64,000 nucleotides of DNA from Rotaria socialis (taxonomy: Eukaryota; Rotifera; Eurotatoria; Philodinida; Philodinidae): positions 1 through 64,000 of the forward strand of contig CAJNYU010000745.1 in the NCBI GenBank assembly GCA_905331475.1. The letters run 5' to 3'. The notes under the pieces are model-generated. The model was not told the origin of the DNA. It worked only from the letters and a program-made list of their open reading frames with translations, and did no database searches. The first letter of the stretch is position 1; the number at the start of each line of letters is the position of its first letter. The position numbers and the translations under genes were made by a program. Shown here in pieces: positions 25,547 to 38,900 of this stretch.

Positions 25547-28534
25547 GTCTCGTCTGTGTATCAGTATGTATCGAAAATGGCTATATTAAATAATTGATGC
25601 GACAGTCTACATCGCATATGGGGCTTTATACATATCGTCTCCATACGCATTTTAAATATTTCCTTTTCGAGGGAATTCTCTGCATCAACAATGTTTTCTT
25701 ATTTTCTCTCATCAAAGAGAACATGTCAAAACATAAATTATATGAAACGGACCAATTGATATAGACCTCAGAATGGAGATATCATGGTATGTTTTCACTG
25801 TTATCGACGACTCCATAATAATTTTCTGTTCTTGTGTTATATCTGTCATCTAACTTCTTGAGGGTGTCAACGCCTTTTACGTGAGTTGACGGAAATCGTT
25901 ATTAGCATTAGCAGTGTCGAAAAATCGTTCATTCTATTTCTTTCATAGAATATATATGGTATATATATGCTCAAGATTCTATTTAAGTGCTTGTCAATAC
26001 AATGAGAAAAGAACTGGTACAATAGGAACCGTTCTTGAGTTTACAAAAAAATGAACTTTCGTGCATAGTCCATTCACTTGGTTTCCGCTTGTAGGATGTG
26101 GGTAAAAGAATGACCTTTACTTAAATAGACACCAAAAGTCACATGCAATCACATCCTAATCATTTCACCTATACTAATGTATGACTGCCTCACTTTACAT
26201 TTATTTGAATCATTCTACTTGGTCGTTCATGTTATTCACGAATCAAAAGTGAACAGCGGTAAAACTAGTATAATCATTGCTGAGTGTTTTTTTACACGTC
26301 AAAATTCATGGATCCTTTCCTACAGTGTTGTAGAAGATAAAAGTATTTAAAATGTGCTTTTGGGTACTTTCAGAAAACTATGTCGATGTGGCGTGTGTGA
26401 TTCTAGATGTGAGTTTTGTTTAACTGTTCGCTTACAGTGATAAGATAAATAGCTAATCGCTGACAGAGGTCAGAGATCTACAAGTACTATAATTGACGAA
26501 GTCTTCAAGTTTTACAAGGGCATGAATCAATTTTCCCCTCGGAATATCTTTAAGAATTTGAGTTTATTCTCGTCGTAGCATTAAAAACAGTCAGATAGCT
26601 GTACTTTTATATTTACTTTTAGAAAATAACGAATAAGGTTGTCACTAGTTTCAGTTATTTCGACTGAAGCTTTTTCAAAAAGGTTCAGCATCTGATTCTC
26701 AACAAACAAATCCAATAGAAAAAAAGTAGAACAACTTTATTGAATCACTATTACAAGTACGCAACTTCAATAATTTTAAAAACATCTTGTAATAGATGGG
26801 CAAGAATAAACGAGCTAAAGTTTATGTAACTGCTGTTGAAATCAAATAAAAAACACTCTTGTTTTTATTTGAGGGGAAAAGATTCCGCTTATTTAACACG
26901 AGAAGGTTTCCTTTCAAAAATTCTGAAATATACAAATAGAACAGATCTCTTGAAGCTTCACTAAATCTATCTATGTACCTTGACGTGAAGCACGTATTAA
27001 TACTTTAATAGACTTTTTGTCTTCACATTTGTGGGATTTCTAGAGAATCAAATGCTAAATGCGTTGAAAAACGTTTCAGTACACACAAATGAAAACTAGA
27101 GAATATTGTGAGATCTTTATTCTTTTCGATCTATCGGTTAGAAAAAATACAAGTTCAACTACTTTTATTAGGACTTGGTCTTTTACTGTACATGGGATTC
27201 GACAGATCGCTATTATCTGATGAAGAAAAATATTCATCAAATTACACTATTCGCTACGCGTGTTTAGCTAAGAAATAGTTGTAGCAATTAATAGAAAAAT
27301 CTCCATGTATCAGTACCGTATCTATGAGTGTTGTGAAGCAAAGATCGGCATCCACACCCTCATCGAAAGTGATATTTATGATAGATGCAATCATGATTTG
27401 GCCAATTAACTTTAAGTTTTCAATTATTTTATATATAAGAACATCTTCATTATAAAACTGTCCTTAACCGTGCATAAGTCTTTCATTGATATACATGAGT
27501 AAATTGCTCGTTCTTGATATTTTACTCGGAAATGAACATTTTCAATAGTAGAAAGATTATCATAAAGATTCATTCGAAAGAAAAGTACATATCGGAAGCC
27601 AACGTAATTTACAAGGTTGCGTTTTGTACTGTATTCTAAATAACTGTTAGTCAAGGTCTCACAGCTAATTTTGAAACTGATATTACACAGATCATGATGC
27701 TATCATCTAGTCAAATATTCTTCGTACAATTAATTTTTTGTTGAAACTAATTATTAATCTACTGTAGCGATTCTCCTGCAGTTATGCAAATAATACGTCA
27801 AATGTGATATAGTTCTCATAGTACTATTCAAATATTTTGTTTTTGCTCTCTAATTGCTTCGATATAACACGTAGTCATACAAATTTATTTATCGATCATT
27901 CATGATGAGGATAAAAACTATATTTAATAAATTCTCTGTGATTTCATAATTCGTTGATTTCAAAAGACAGAAAGTCAACAGTCGATGTGCTTCGAAGTTT
28001 ATGTAAACATCTTTTTCGTTATAATACAAGCAAAAAATTCACTCGCTACATTGTTCTGTACTTTATTTCGATGATGAAACGTGATACCACATGAACCTTG
28101 CCAGAATTGGTTAATATATGAGAATAAAAAAAGGAGAGAGAAATCGAAACTCAATACTTATAAGATCACTTGTTGGTAGAAGAAATCACTTTCTTCGAGG
28201 ATAAAAACAAAGAATTTGATGAATAAAAGTCTCGTATATTTATCTACGAAAAAATACAAAAAAAAATCTATTATTTCTTCTATACGTCTTCCTTTTTTCT
28301 TTATTGTAACACAAAAGAACAACAAGCGAAGAAATAGATCTTTGAATCAGACATTGTTATTCTCAAAAAAAAAAAGAAAAGAATAAAACTAGCCAGTCAC
28401 TCGACTATTGACACTAAATATTTGTACTCGTCGATCATTACTCAAAGATTCAATTTCTTATTTGACAACTGAATTATAACATTGTAATTTAATCATTCTT
28501 GAAAACAATTTCATTAAGTTATTAAAACAAAAAT
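25547..28534. other. Long intergenic region between divergent genes
   Basis: About 3 kb upstream of both the minus-strand NHL-repeat gene and the plus-strand C1orf87-like gene. No exon, RNA gene or mobile element could be supported. Sequence is AT-rich and apparently unique. Confidence 0.5.
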
Positions 28535-31500
28535 ATGCAGACGGCACGTTCACTTCCGATAATTCAATGTCATAGTGGAGAGTTTAGCCAAAAACGAATG
28601 CGGGTACAGCCCGAAGTACGTATTCAATATAATCGAGAAGAGAATTACAAAACTTGAGATCGCGTTTAATAGGTGAATTCATTTCAAGATGTCAGAAAAC
28701 GTTACCCATAGATGCTCAAGAAAAGATTTCCACTCTGTCCAAAAGCATGAAAATATTTTCAGACATTGAGTTCTCACTACCTAGGAAAAAAAACTTCTTG
28801 TCTTCGCAACTATGAGCCGACTTCCTTCCCTGCAACAAATTGAGCACATAAAAAAATGTTTTTATTTTATTTTATTAAAAACTCATTTCAATCACAAAAT
28901 GGATAACTTTAACGTAAACAGAAATCTATTAAAGCGAGAAACCTAATAGGTGTATTTGAAAAGAGTCCGTTGAAGAATTTTCATTTCCTTCTTGTAATAT
29001 GTTTCGCAAATAAATTATTTAATTATTAATCTAACAATTTTTTTTATTTGCTTAAGCCACCGATTCCTATTAGATATGCAACAGCGGCAATTCCAACCTT
29101 GGCGCCGTTCGGTACTGATTATACACCTGAGCATACTATGAAAATTATTGGGGGTCGACGGATCGTAGTACCGCGGTCAATCGCAGCGATTCCTAAAATT
29201 TTCCCAGCATCATTTATAAGAAGACCGTAAGTTAATTTTTTTCTACCGCTATATACATATAAACATTAAAACTGAGCTACTTCCTGATACGACTTGGCAA
29301 CTATACAAACATAACAGGGGATTTTATTTTGAAGAAATACTCAACTAAATTCTTTTTTTACGCTTTTTGATTACTTCTGTCTTTCTAATGGAAAAAAAGA
29401 GAAACTGAGTATCATTACGACCGCAAGAAGTGGTCAAATAAAACACGCACACATATAATCTCTTCGTTTTCTCTTTTGTTTCGATGCAAACTCTAGCAGC
29501 AACCAGCGAAAGAAAAAGTAACCCAAGCAACTAAAGGTGCTTTTTTTGTCGACGATAAAGTAAGAAAATAGTTGCAACAACAAATGCATAGAATAAGAGA
29601 GCAAAGAGAAATTGTTGCTATGTGTGTTTATTGACAACTTTGTTTAAAAGCGTCGCTTTTCTTTTTGATTCATCAAGCTTCGTTTCTTTACTCTTCAAAT
29701 AAAATGGCGTTTACACGATACTATCCTGTGTCAAGTCATATTTAGTACGATAATATTTTGAAATTTCGTATTGAAATCAAGTCAGTTTTGTTTTTCTTCT
29801 TCAGTGATCCAGCAGTAGCTCCAACAAAACCTATTCAACATGCCACTGCAATTGATAGTGCAAAATTTCAAAATGGTAACACAGCAAGATTTGATACAAC
29901 TTATCGTACGGAATATATCAACCGACTTCGAAATTTTGTAAGTAAACCTACATGAATATTACCAGCTCAAACATCATTCTGTCAAAAATTAATAGTGAAT
30001 CCTTTATCAACATTATACACACGATTCAAACTGAACTAAAACTATCCGTAGTTTTGTAGTTGATCGATTTGCTATTTTCTAGACGGTAGTGTATCAATAA
30101 ATGAGTAGAATAGGAAGGGATATGTTAGAGAATTTTATGTTTATCGCTTTTGTGAAGGACATTTTCTTTTCAAGTATCATGCAACGTACATTTAAGATTC
30201 ACTTTTGCTTTCAACTGACTTTTTTTTTGAAACTATTTGACAAATCTAAACAAGTTTATCACTCGTTGCGTCATGTTGTCATCAGCTACTATTTTTGTTT
30301 TAACTACAAACAATTAGACTTTCTACGTCCAAAAAATAAATTGTTCCATTCTTCTCGTTTGTTAATAGTGAGACAAGGACGTCAAACGCCAATCGAATCG
30401 AATCAATACAGTTTAATACTCATGAAAGAAACAATTGAATAGAGAGTTATTTTCAAAGAACAGAAAACTTCTGCGCATACTCAATGGCAATCATCCTATT
30501 AGTTTTCTTCCTTTCTCATATGAAATACGTTTGTTTGAGTAAAATATTAATAGTGTAAATACAAACAAATCAAAGACAGAAAGAAAATAAAAGTTTAGTC
30601 AATAAAAACAGAACTAATAAATTGTACGTAATACAAATTTTCAGCCAGATCAGTATACGAAACCAACTCGACAATTTAAAACTGCTCTTAATCAATATTC
30701 TGTATTACCACCAATATCTGCTACTAATAATAATCCAAATGATACAATGGAGCGTAATAGTCTATCTGATGGTCAACAACCACAACAACCATTTTATGAT
30801 CAAATAGTACCCGGAAATGACACAATGCAACAATTACATTATAATAGTGAAAGAGAATATTATGAGCAACAACAACAACAACAACAACAACAACAGCAGC
30901 AGCAGCCAATGATGAATAATGAAGATCCCTATTTACCTGTAGAACCAGTTATATTGACTGATTTTGAAGAAACTCGTTTATCTGAACAAATACGTACTCA
31001 ATTAGGAAGTGGCGTAACAGTTGATCGATTAAAAATATTATTTCAAGAATTACTTGCTTATGATGCCAACTCAACGGGCTATGTACACTATTCAAGTATT
31101 CAATCGTTGACTTATCAACTTGGAGTAAAATATTTTCGCTCGGAATTTCTTAATAGAAAATTCTTTTTTTCTCATTTAGCTTCATATGGCTGAGGATACA
31201 CTTCGTTTTGCCATGTGCAAATTTGTTTCACCAAATCAACCACGTGGTTTTGTGAATTATGAAGATCTTATTCGATATATTGGAAAATGTCTTTCAGCAA
31301 TTTCTCCTAACCAATACGAGTAAGCTGTAATTCATTATAGAATTCACTAAATGAAATAATAGCAGTCAGTGTCATAATTGTTCTACTTTTTAAAGCAAGA
31401 CAACGCTGAAATCCTCTCGTAATCTAGATATATAAACATAGATGACTTTATTCCCCTCTCGTCAGTTATCACTTTACAGGAGCCGCCACTACCAGCACGG

Positions 31501-32764
31501 CAGATACTGGTTCTCACACTCTATCTTCTATGATACAGTAAAAAGGTAGGTATACAAAAAACAACAACAAATATCAATCTATATAATGCTTGCCCATGGA
31601 TTCGCTCTTGATAAATTTCTCTTGCTCCTGAATGTTTGCTTATGATTTAGCTGTGCGCTTTGCAAGACGATGCATGTTAAAAAATATATATGTTAACACA
31701 TATTTGTTTCCATATGCAATTAAATATTTTCCATTCAGATATCAACAACAGCAGCCACAGCAACAGCAGCAGCAACAGGGACAAAATAGTCCACAAAAAT
31801 CAGCGAAGCCTAGTGCTAATTTTAAGTTGAATGATGATGATCCATTTGATCCTGATGAACGACAAATACGAGTGTTATTAAATCAAAATTTAAAACATTT
31901 TGATCTAACTGGTACAATTGACTTCGATAAATTAACTTACGAATTAAGTACCGTTGATCGGAATCAAAGTGGAGTTTTAAATCGACAACAAGTTGAAGAA
32001 GTTGTATATAAAGTTCGTATACCGTTACAACGTTCATTGATATATCAAATACTTGAAAAGCATTGTCGAACGACTTCAAAATTATATGAGTAAGTTTCGA
32101 TAAATCACCGGCCTAAAAATAAGACAATAAAATCTCCTTATTTTAGTTGGAAGGCTTTTGTTCGTTATCTACAAGAACAAATATTTGATATAAAACAAAT
32201 TCAAGATCGATCAAGTCCAGTTTATCAACAAGTATAAAATTTAATCGTGCTAAGATATTTCTTTTTTTTTACAAATATTCTCCTATTAGTATGTTCCGTC
32301 TCGTGACAAATGGCTTGATGACCTTCAAAGAGAATTTCATGAAAAAGATCGTTTACGCATCATCGAAAGATTCATTTCTAATAATGAAGGTGTACGATCG
32401 GTAAATATTGAATACCTATTTTGTTGTCACGTATAAATAAAAAGACTTTCTATTTAATAGGAAAGTACGCATCCAACGGCTTGGTTTACAAGATTTTTAC
32501 GTTTGGCTAATGCGATGTACACTCATCGACGTAATTCAAACGTGTCACGTATGTGTATGACAGCATAGTCTTCTGTTTTCGTTTACTTTCTCTTTTTCAG
32601 AAGATTTTGTATTACCTCGAGAGGAAGCTCGTCGGCTTTTCCGTGCTTATAATCATATATGGGATTTGAAAATCGATGAAGGTAGAATGCAAAAGGTTTT
32701 CGAAGGATGTTCTCGAAATGGTCATGTTGTTATTGACGAAGCACTTAAACAACTTGCGAAATGA
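28535..32764 (+). CDS. C1orf87: C1orf87/CREF-like EF-hand-related protein with polyglutamine tracts
   Basis: Ten exons: 28535-28615, 29057-29226, 29805-29937, 30645-31124, 31180-31319, 31739-32089, 32147-32231, 32290-32400, 32461-32548 and 32601-32764; all phases agree, about 600 aa. The family call rests on an ordered match to human C1orf87 as I remember it: MKIIGGRRIV near the N-terminus, a block around RLKILFQELLAYDANSTG, a block around DFDKLTYELSTVDRNQSG, and the C-terminal WFTRFLRLANAMY ... EEARRLFRAYNHIWDL ... DEALKQLAK. The two middle blocks look like degenerate EF-hand pairs; most calcium-ligand positions are incomplete, so calcium binding is doubtful. Two Gln tracts (CAA/CAG at ~30865-30905 and ~31742-31781) are insertions in linkers. 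Function is not established in the family. A poly(A) signal lies near 32823. Confidence 0.7.
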
Positions 32765-34821
32765 ACAGTTCCTTTTTTTTAACATTCACAATGTCTTGTT
32801 TTACCTTTAAGAATTCTTCTTGAAATAAATATTTTATGTTTTTACTATGTGGGTCTTATAGGTTTTGCATGGCTGATGATTCTTGCAGTGATCTTCAGGA
32901 TAGTTACTCGCGCGGTGTATTGATTCATCACTGTCACCATAGAATTAAAATATAGCTAAAACTATTGTTCAAATACGAAAATCGACGCACTTATTCATCA
33001 ATGACAAATACATTAGATAGCATTGCCTTGAAAAGCAAATATATTTGAATCTTTTTCTTTCATCATAATAACCTTAAACGTTTCAATTTCAATCGATTTT
33101 TATTACAAATACACACGTTTAAATATTCTCGTATCTCTTTGTCAATATTATAAAAATCACTTGAATTTACCGATGTAAATAACGAGTCAACAAGCGCTTC
33201 TCTTAATGATGCTTGCAACTAATACTATTTATCTAAACTCAATAAATCAGTAGGCACTGTACGACTTGTATTTCCACATCGCATACGAAGTTATCAACTG
33301 AACTATGTTCACGCATAAAACAAAAGGGCAAAGCTAATAAACAAAGCCTCGACATAGATTTGGCTGGGCCAGTTCTTTTTGTTTTCGGTAGAATATTGCT
33401 TACGGTGGCATTGCAACGAGTGTTTCAAGGCGAGAACAAGTCTGATACATCCTATCGTTTATTATTTATGATATCAAGGCTGTCAATTACATGTCATTGT
33501 CTATGATTACCTCCCACATACTTTCTTTTTTTTTTCAAGGTACTTTTCACTGTATAACCAACATAGACACTCTACTATACTAAAAGACACTTTTAAGTAT
33601 TTATTCCATCGAGAGAGAAAAAGAATAGATTGATCCTATTATCTCTTGGATATGTAATCTATCCAGCAGTTGCCACATGTATGTCTTCGAGATTGTTTTC
33701 TATCGATTACATTATGTATAAAAAAAAAGAAATTCTACATCTTCATTAAAAATTCCACTTAGAAATTAAATGAAGCGTTAAACCGTGAACATATTGCGAC
33801 GTTCATTTTTATTTTCGAAGTTCAAACATAAAAATTATATCGTCGTATGAAAGCGCCGCTCGATTTCGTATTCAACTAGTAATAAACAAGACTGAAATTG
33901 ATCAGACCATCACAAAAACAGTCATGTCACACTCATAAGAGTAGACATCAAACAACCTTCCTAACGTAATTTGAATTTCATACAACGCTCTTTTTGTTGT
34001 GATTGTATACACACGCAGTAAGGGTCAACTGAAACTAATTGATGTTCCGGATTCATTTTTTCGACTCGATGATGATAAAATGGCTTTTTATGCCGGAGAA
34101 AAAAACGAAATTGACATAAGCATTATCAGTTAGTACCAGCAATGAGTAATCTTATCAAGTGTGCATAAAGTTCATGCGATAGATGTAAAAAGATCTGTAT
34201 ACATTTTTAAAATCAACGATTAACTTTCAATGTCGAGAGCAATTATGATATAACGCGTAAGAAAAAGAATCATATTCCGTCGCACTCGAGTGCCAACGTA
34301 TATATCAATTGTAGCGATTTTTTTCCATTCTTACTCTCTTATCTACAAGATCTGATCTTTCAGGAAGGTCACTATCATAAAAAAAAGGAAAAAAAAGAAA
34401 AAAAGAAGAGACAATGTTAACATCAACATCAGAGTGTCCAACAATATTTTTCGTTCTCGTTCTCTTGTTTTATATATATAACATACCTTGACAAGAGCCT
34501 TGTGTCATTTTCATTAAAACGATATTTGTGGTACATACAACTACCTTGTCTTTCCGCCTCAATTTTCATAGTAAAATGTTTCGATAGGTATTGAACACTG
34601 TTACATAAACACACAGAAACAAATTGAAAGTAAATGAGTCATAAACGCAAATACGTCGAGTCTATCGAAATAGACATACGTACTCTTTTCAAGTAATATA
34701 TTCATCAGAATATACATATATGATCTATGTTGACAAATTGTCATCTCAAGTACAATACTGATCTGAATCATTATCATAAGGAAAGTATTTTATACTCTTA
34801 TATTCTTTTATTGATATAGGA

Positions 34822-34856
<35 letters not shown>

Positions 34857-34992
34857 AAGAAAAAGGAGACAGAAATTATTTCCAGACGCTCATTAATCAT
34901 TCAGCTCTGTTCCATGATAATGGAAGTCGTTCGTATCATTCACTTTATATTTTTTTTAGATAGGCATGTCTGACTGAATAATTAGATGCATT
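32765..34992. other. Intergenic region
   Basis: About 2.2 kb with no supported gene. It contains the GA-rich microsatellite near 34826 close to the right end. Short frames such as 34429-34614 on the minus strand have no motif or splice support. Confidence 0.5.
34826..34866. repeat. (GA)n/(GAAA)n microsatellite
   Basis: About 13 GA dinucleotides followed by GAAA-like units, about 130 bp upstream of the laminin-G gene. Simple-sequence DNA; purine-rich on the plus strand. Confidence 0.95.
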
Positions 34993-35774
34993 ATGGATAA
35001 TAGCGGTTATAACGAATCGTCATCTGTTAGCTATTTGAATTGCAATGAAGGAATTCAATTCGATGGTCGATCATATGCACTTTTTGGTATGATAATGTTA
35101 AATTGCGTTGTAGTAAACGATATACTTTTCTTGTTTTGTTTTGTAGATCCGAACTTTAAAATTTATGAAGCATTCAGTATAAATTTCCAATTGAGAACAT
35201 TTGCTCATGATGGTCTCATTCTATGGATTGATGATCCTCTGCCGGAATCGAGTTTCACAATTGAAATTCAAAATCGACAAGTAATTTCTTTCGTGTCTTC
35301 GCTATTTAAAAAAAAGATTATTATTTCTTACTACAGCTTATAGCTCGAGCCGTTGTCGATGGTCAACCCTTTAGTGTTCGTACGGATTTCACAAAAAATC
35401 GTTTATGCGATGGCGTATGGCATTGTGTTCAAGTACGTCTCGAAGGCAGTTTACTTTCGATGAAAGTCGATATGCGACAATACTGTAAGACCGAACCACG
35501 TGCTCATTCAATCGATATGCGCGGTCCACTGTTCATTGCTGGTTATTCAGAAAAATATTCACCAACATATTTATCGGTTCGATCAAATGACTTTTTTCAA
35601 GGGCATTTACGAAACTTAAAAATTAACGAAAAACAAATCGAATGGCTTGCACCACGTCTTACGGCTGCTGCACGTCAATTTTATCATATAAGCTCGCAGA
35701 TCATATCAACAAACGCTGAGCAATCGTTTTTAAATGCACCAGCTTTCAATAAATCTTTTATTGAAACAGCATGA
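34993..35774 (+). CDS. Laminin G-like domain protein
   Basis: Three exons: 34993-35086, 35147-35280 and 35337-35774, all in phase, about 221 aa. A single LamG fold spans most of the protein: GIQFDGRSYALF, AFSINFQLRTFAHDGLILWIDD, CDGVWHCVQVRLEGSLLSMKVD and a terminal FFQGHLRNLKINEKQIEW. These are the standard strand motifs of laminin, agrin and neurexin LamG domains, which bind glycans or receptors outside the cell. No signal peptide is present at the chosen ATG, and the upstream sequence has stops, so either a signal exon lies further upstream or this is a short, possibly non-secreted, LamG protein. The C-terminal ~50 residues are unassigned. Confidence 0.75.
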
Positions 35775-35888
35775 ACTAAATTAAGCTAAGATTCATGTGA
35801 GACAACTTCGTTTTTTTTTCGAAGTTCATTTATGGTATAAAAAGCGAATTATCTTTTTTTTCCTTTTTGTTGTAAAAATAAATCAAAC

Positions 35889-35908
35889 GATAGATAGATA
35901 GATAGATG
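35889..35908. repeat. (GATA)n microsatellite
   Basis: About five GATA units in the short gap between the laminin-G gene and the SLC9C-like gene. Its position, about 80 bp before the SLC9C start codon, could place it in or near the promoter. Confidence 0.9.
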
Positions 35909-35983
35909 ATTAACTTAATGAGTATAGAAAGTTCTTTCAGCTGATAAAACGGCGCCGATAAGTTTGAACAATCTATTGATTCA

Positions 35984-38900
35984 ATGGCATTAGAAGTTGA
36001 ACAGAGAAAAGCATACGAGCCACCTTGTAATGCTTTATCCGAAACAGGAAAACGAGGACTTGGACCGGAATTTATCTATCCATTTATTGTACTTTTCTTT
36101 GCTACTATTCTTCGAAAATTACTCAGGTATTACATTTTGCTTGTGCAAATTCTAGTTTGTTTGCTTGTTCTTTCTATTCTAAAGGCACTATCGTATTTCT
36201 CTTCCATATACGGTAATATTAATGCTTGTAGGTGCTGTTTTCGGTGGTTTTTATCAATATGATGTCATCAAAAGATTTACATTCATTGCTGATTTATCAC
36301 CAGTTCAAATTCTTTCCATATTTTTACCTATTTTAATATTCGAAAGTGCATTTTCATGTGATCCACATATTTTTATCAAGTGTCTCGGACAAATTCTTAC
36401 ATTAGCTATATTAGGTAGATATTTTGTGATCATTGCAAATGTTACACGCGCTCTACTTAACTCCGTGAGAGAAACACACACATAGTATGTGCTGTATCAA
36501 AAGTGGGCAAAACGAGTTCCATGCAAAGCCAGTGCTTTCTGAAGAGAACCATAACAATGTTGTCTCTCGACTATGAGGTAAAAATCCTTGCCAGGAGATA
36601 CCCGAAAACGAAATGAAAAAGTTCGGCGTGTGAGTCATCGTGTTAGATGATGATTGACAATTTTTTTCGTAATTGAAAACAGGCTTCTTTATATCTGTGG
36701 CACTTACAACATTGGCTGTTATGTATTGGTACGAAAATCAGTACACAACTGATGTGCAAACATGTTGGACATGGGACCAGGCTGTTTTATATTCAGCGGT
36801 TGTTTCAGCGACTGATCCTGTTTCTGTTGTTAGTTTACTTAAATCAATGACGTCGTTAAAAACACTTTCAACTATAATTGAAGGTGAATCTGTAAGTTCA
36901 TCAGAAATCTATATAGAAATTCGATGATTGAATTTTAGTTACTTAATGATGCAGCTGCTATAACTATTTATACGTTAATGAAAAATTTAATTTATGAAGC
37001 AACTAAATCTGATAAAAATCTTGTTGCACAACAAAATCGAGCCACTCTTCTAGGTATTAATGCTGAACGATGTGCTAATGCGATCCGATTTCTTATCAAA
37101 CGTAAAATAACTGCTGTTTATCTTCTTCGATTTGTGTTGAAAACGGTTGCCATCGCTGTTATCATCGGTAAGAATAAAATGAATCGGTTCTTCGTTTTCA
37201 TAGATTAATTCAATCTAGGTTATGCAATGGCTCATATAACAATATTTACTTTATATCGCATTGAAGCCGGTGAATTAGAAGCATGTATAACAATTACAAT
37301 GTCTTATTTTGTTTATTTAACATGTGAAGCTGTTGAAGCATCAGGTGTTATTGGCGTTGTGCTGCTTGGCTTAACATTGAATATGAATCGTTCTTGTTTT
37401 AGCGTTTCAGCAATTCACATATCGAAACAAACATGGGAATTACTTGCTTATATAGCGAATTCGCTTATATTCATAACTGTCGGCGTTATTCTATTGAAAA
37501 CATATAGCGAAAGTCATAAAATGCTATCGCTACTGAGTTCAATTCCGCAATTACTATTAATCTATATTATATTAATACTTGTTCGAGCCATAATGATACT
37601 TTGTATTCATTTCATATTGAAACATATCGCATATGGTTTCACTTGGAAAGATTCTATTGTTACAATTTGGTCTGGACTACGCGGTGGTGTTAGTCTTGTT
37701 CTTGCCTTGACACTTTTTAATAGTAAAATTAAAGATAAATATCAAGCCGATACAATGCTTATTCATACAACAGCTATTGTCTTTCTTACTTGTACAGGTA
37801 AGGAAAAATGAATTCTATCGTTTAGAGAAAACAATTGCGCTTGTGCTGGTCTTTTAGTGAATGCTTTGACAATACCAAATGTTGTTCATATTTTACGATT
37901 AGACCAAACATCGATATTAATTAAACAAACAATGATTCAAATAGTAAAAGAATTAAAAATAAAACAAAATGAAATGATTCGATATTTGAAAACGAATCCG
38001 ATCTTAGCTACAGCTGATTGGCTTCTTGTACAAAAAGCGATTCATATACAATCACAGTTTCTTAACGAAAAAGAAGAATTAACGAAAGAAAATTTACTGC
38101 TAAGACGTCATATCGATCAAATAAAATGTGATAATTGTCAAGTGCATGTTACAATACCGATATCAAAATATGAATTTAAACAGACATTGGAAGATTGTCG
38201 AGTTCGAATTTTAAGGTCAGGCACTCAAATGAGTTCTCATGCTTGAATTCAAATAGGATGGATTTATGTTTTAGATTGCAAAAGACACATTTTTGGTTGA
38301 ATTATTACAATGGTCAATTATCATCCTATGGTCTTCATACATTAAATTCTCTATGCGATAGAGCTATTGATACACCGAAAAAATGTATTGATTTAAAAAC
38401 TATTAAAGCTTATATTGTTGGTAAAAGTCGATTACGATCTTTACTGAATTTCATACGTAATTGTACACGAAAATGGCAAAAATATTTGCCTTGGTATTAT
38501 TCCAAAGTTCAAAAACGTCAACGTAGAACTAATATTAATGAACATGAATCACGAATATCTATTCTGCAAGTTCAACATTGGTATATGAAATTATTTACGT
38601 GTTTGCCGATTTCTTTTTCTATTATGCTTATCGAATGTGCGACTATTGCATATCAACTTCATACTAATCTTTGTAATAAACTATTGAATAAAAATCTCGT
38701 CAAATTAAATTTAGCATTAGAAATTACTTCTAGTCTGCTATTGATATTTGATTTCATGCAGATCTATTATTGGTTCTATCCGTACATAAAACAGAAATTT
38801 CATATTTCTATTCTTCCTTGGCTAATTCTTTATTCATTTGTTATTACGTGTCGGTGTTTCAGTTGTATCATTTATTTAATCATATCAACAAGTGGACGAA

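Noticed and set aside
30101-30442. 113-residue frame on the plus strand
   Set aside because: Falls within the third intron of the C1orf87-like gene, which is supported by phase-matched flanking exons.
30724-30909. Minus-strand frame beginning with a long Val run
   Set aside because: Antisense of the CAA/CAG glutamine tract in the C1orf87-like gene.
36453-36638. Minus-strand frame and CA-rich text in intron 2 of the exchanger gene
   Set aside because: The intron is bounded by good splice sites that join conserved exchanger helices; the frame has no homology. A small inserted element is possible but no ends were seen.
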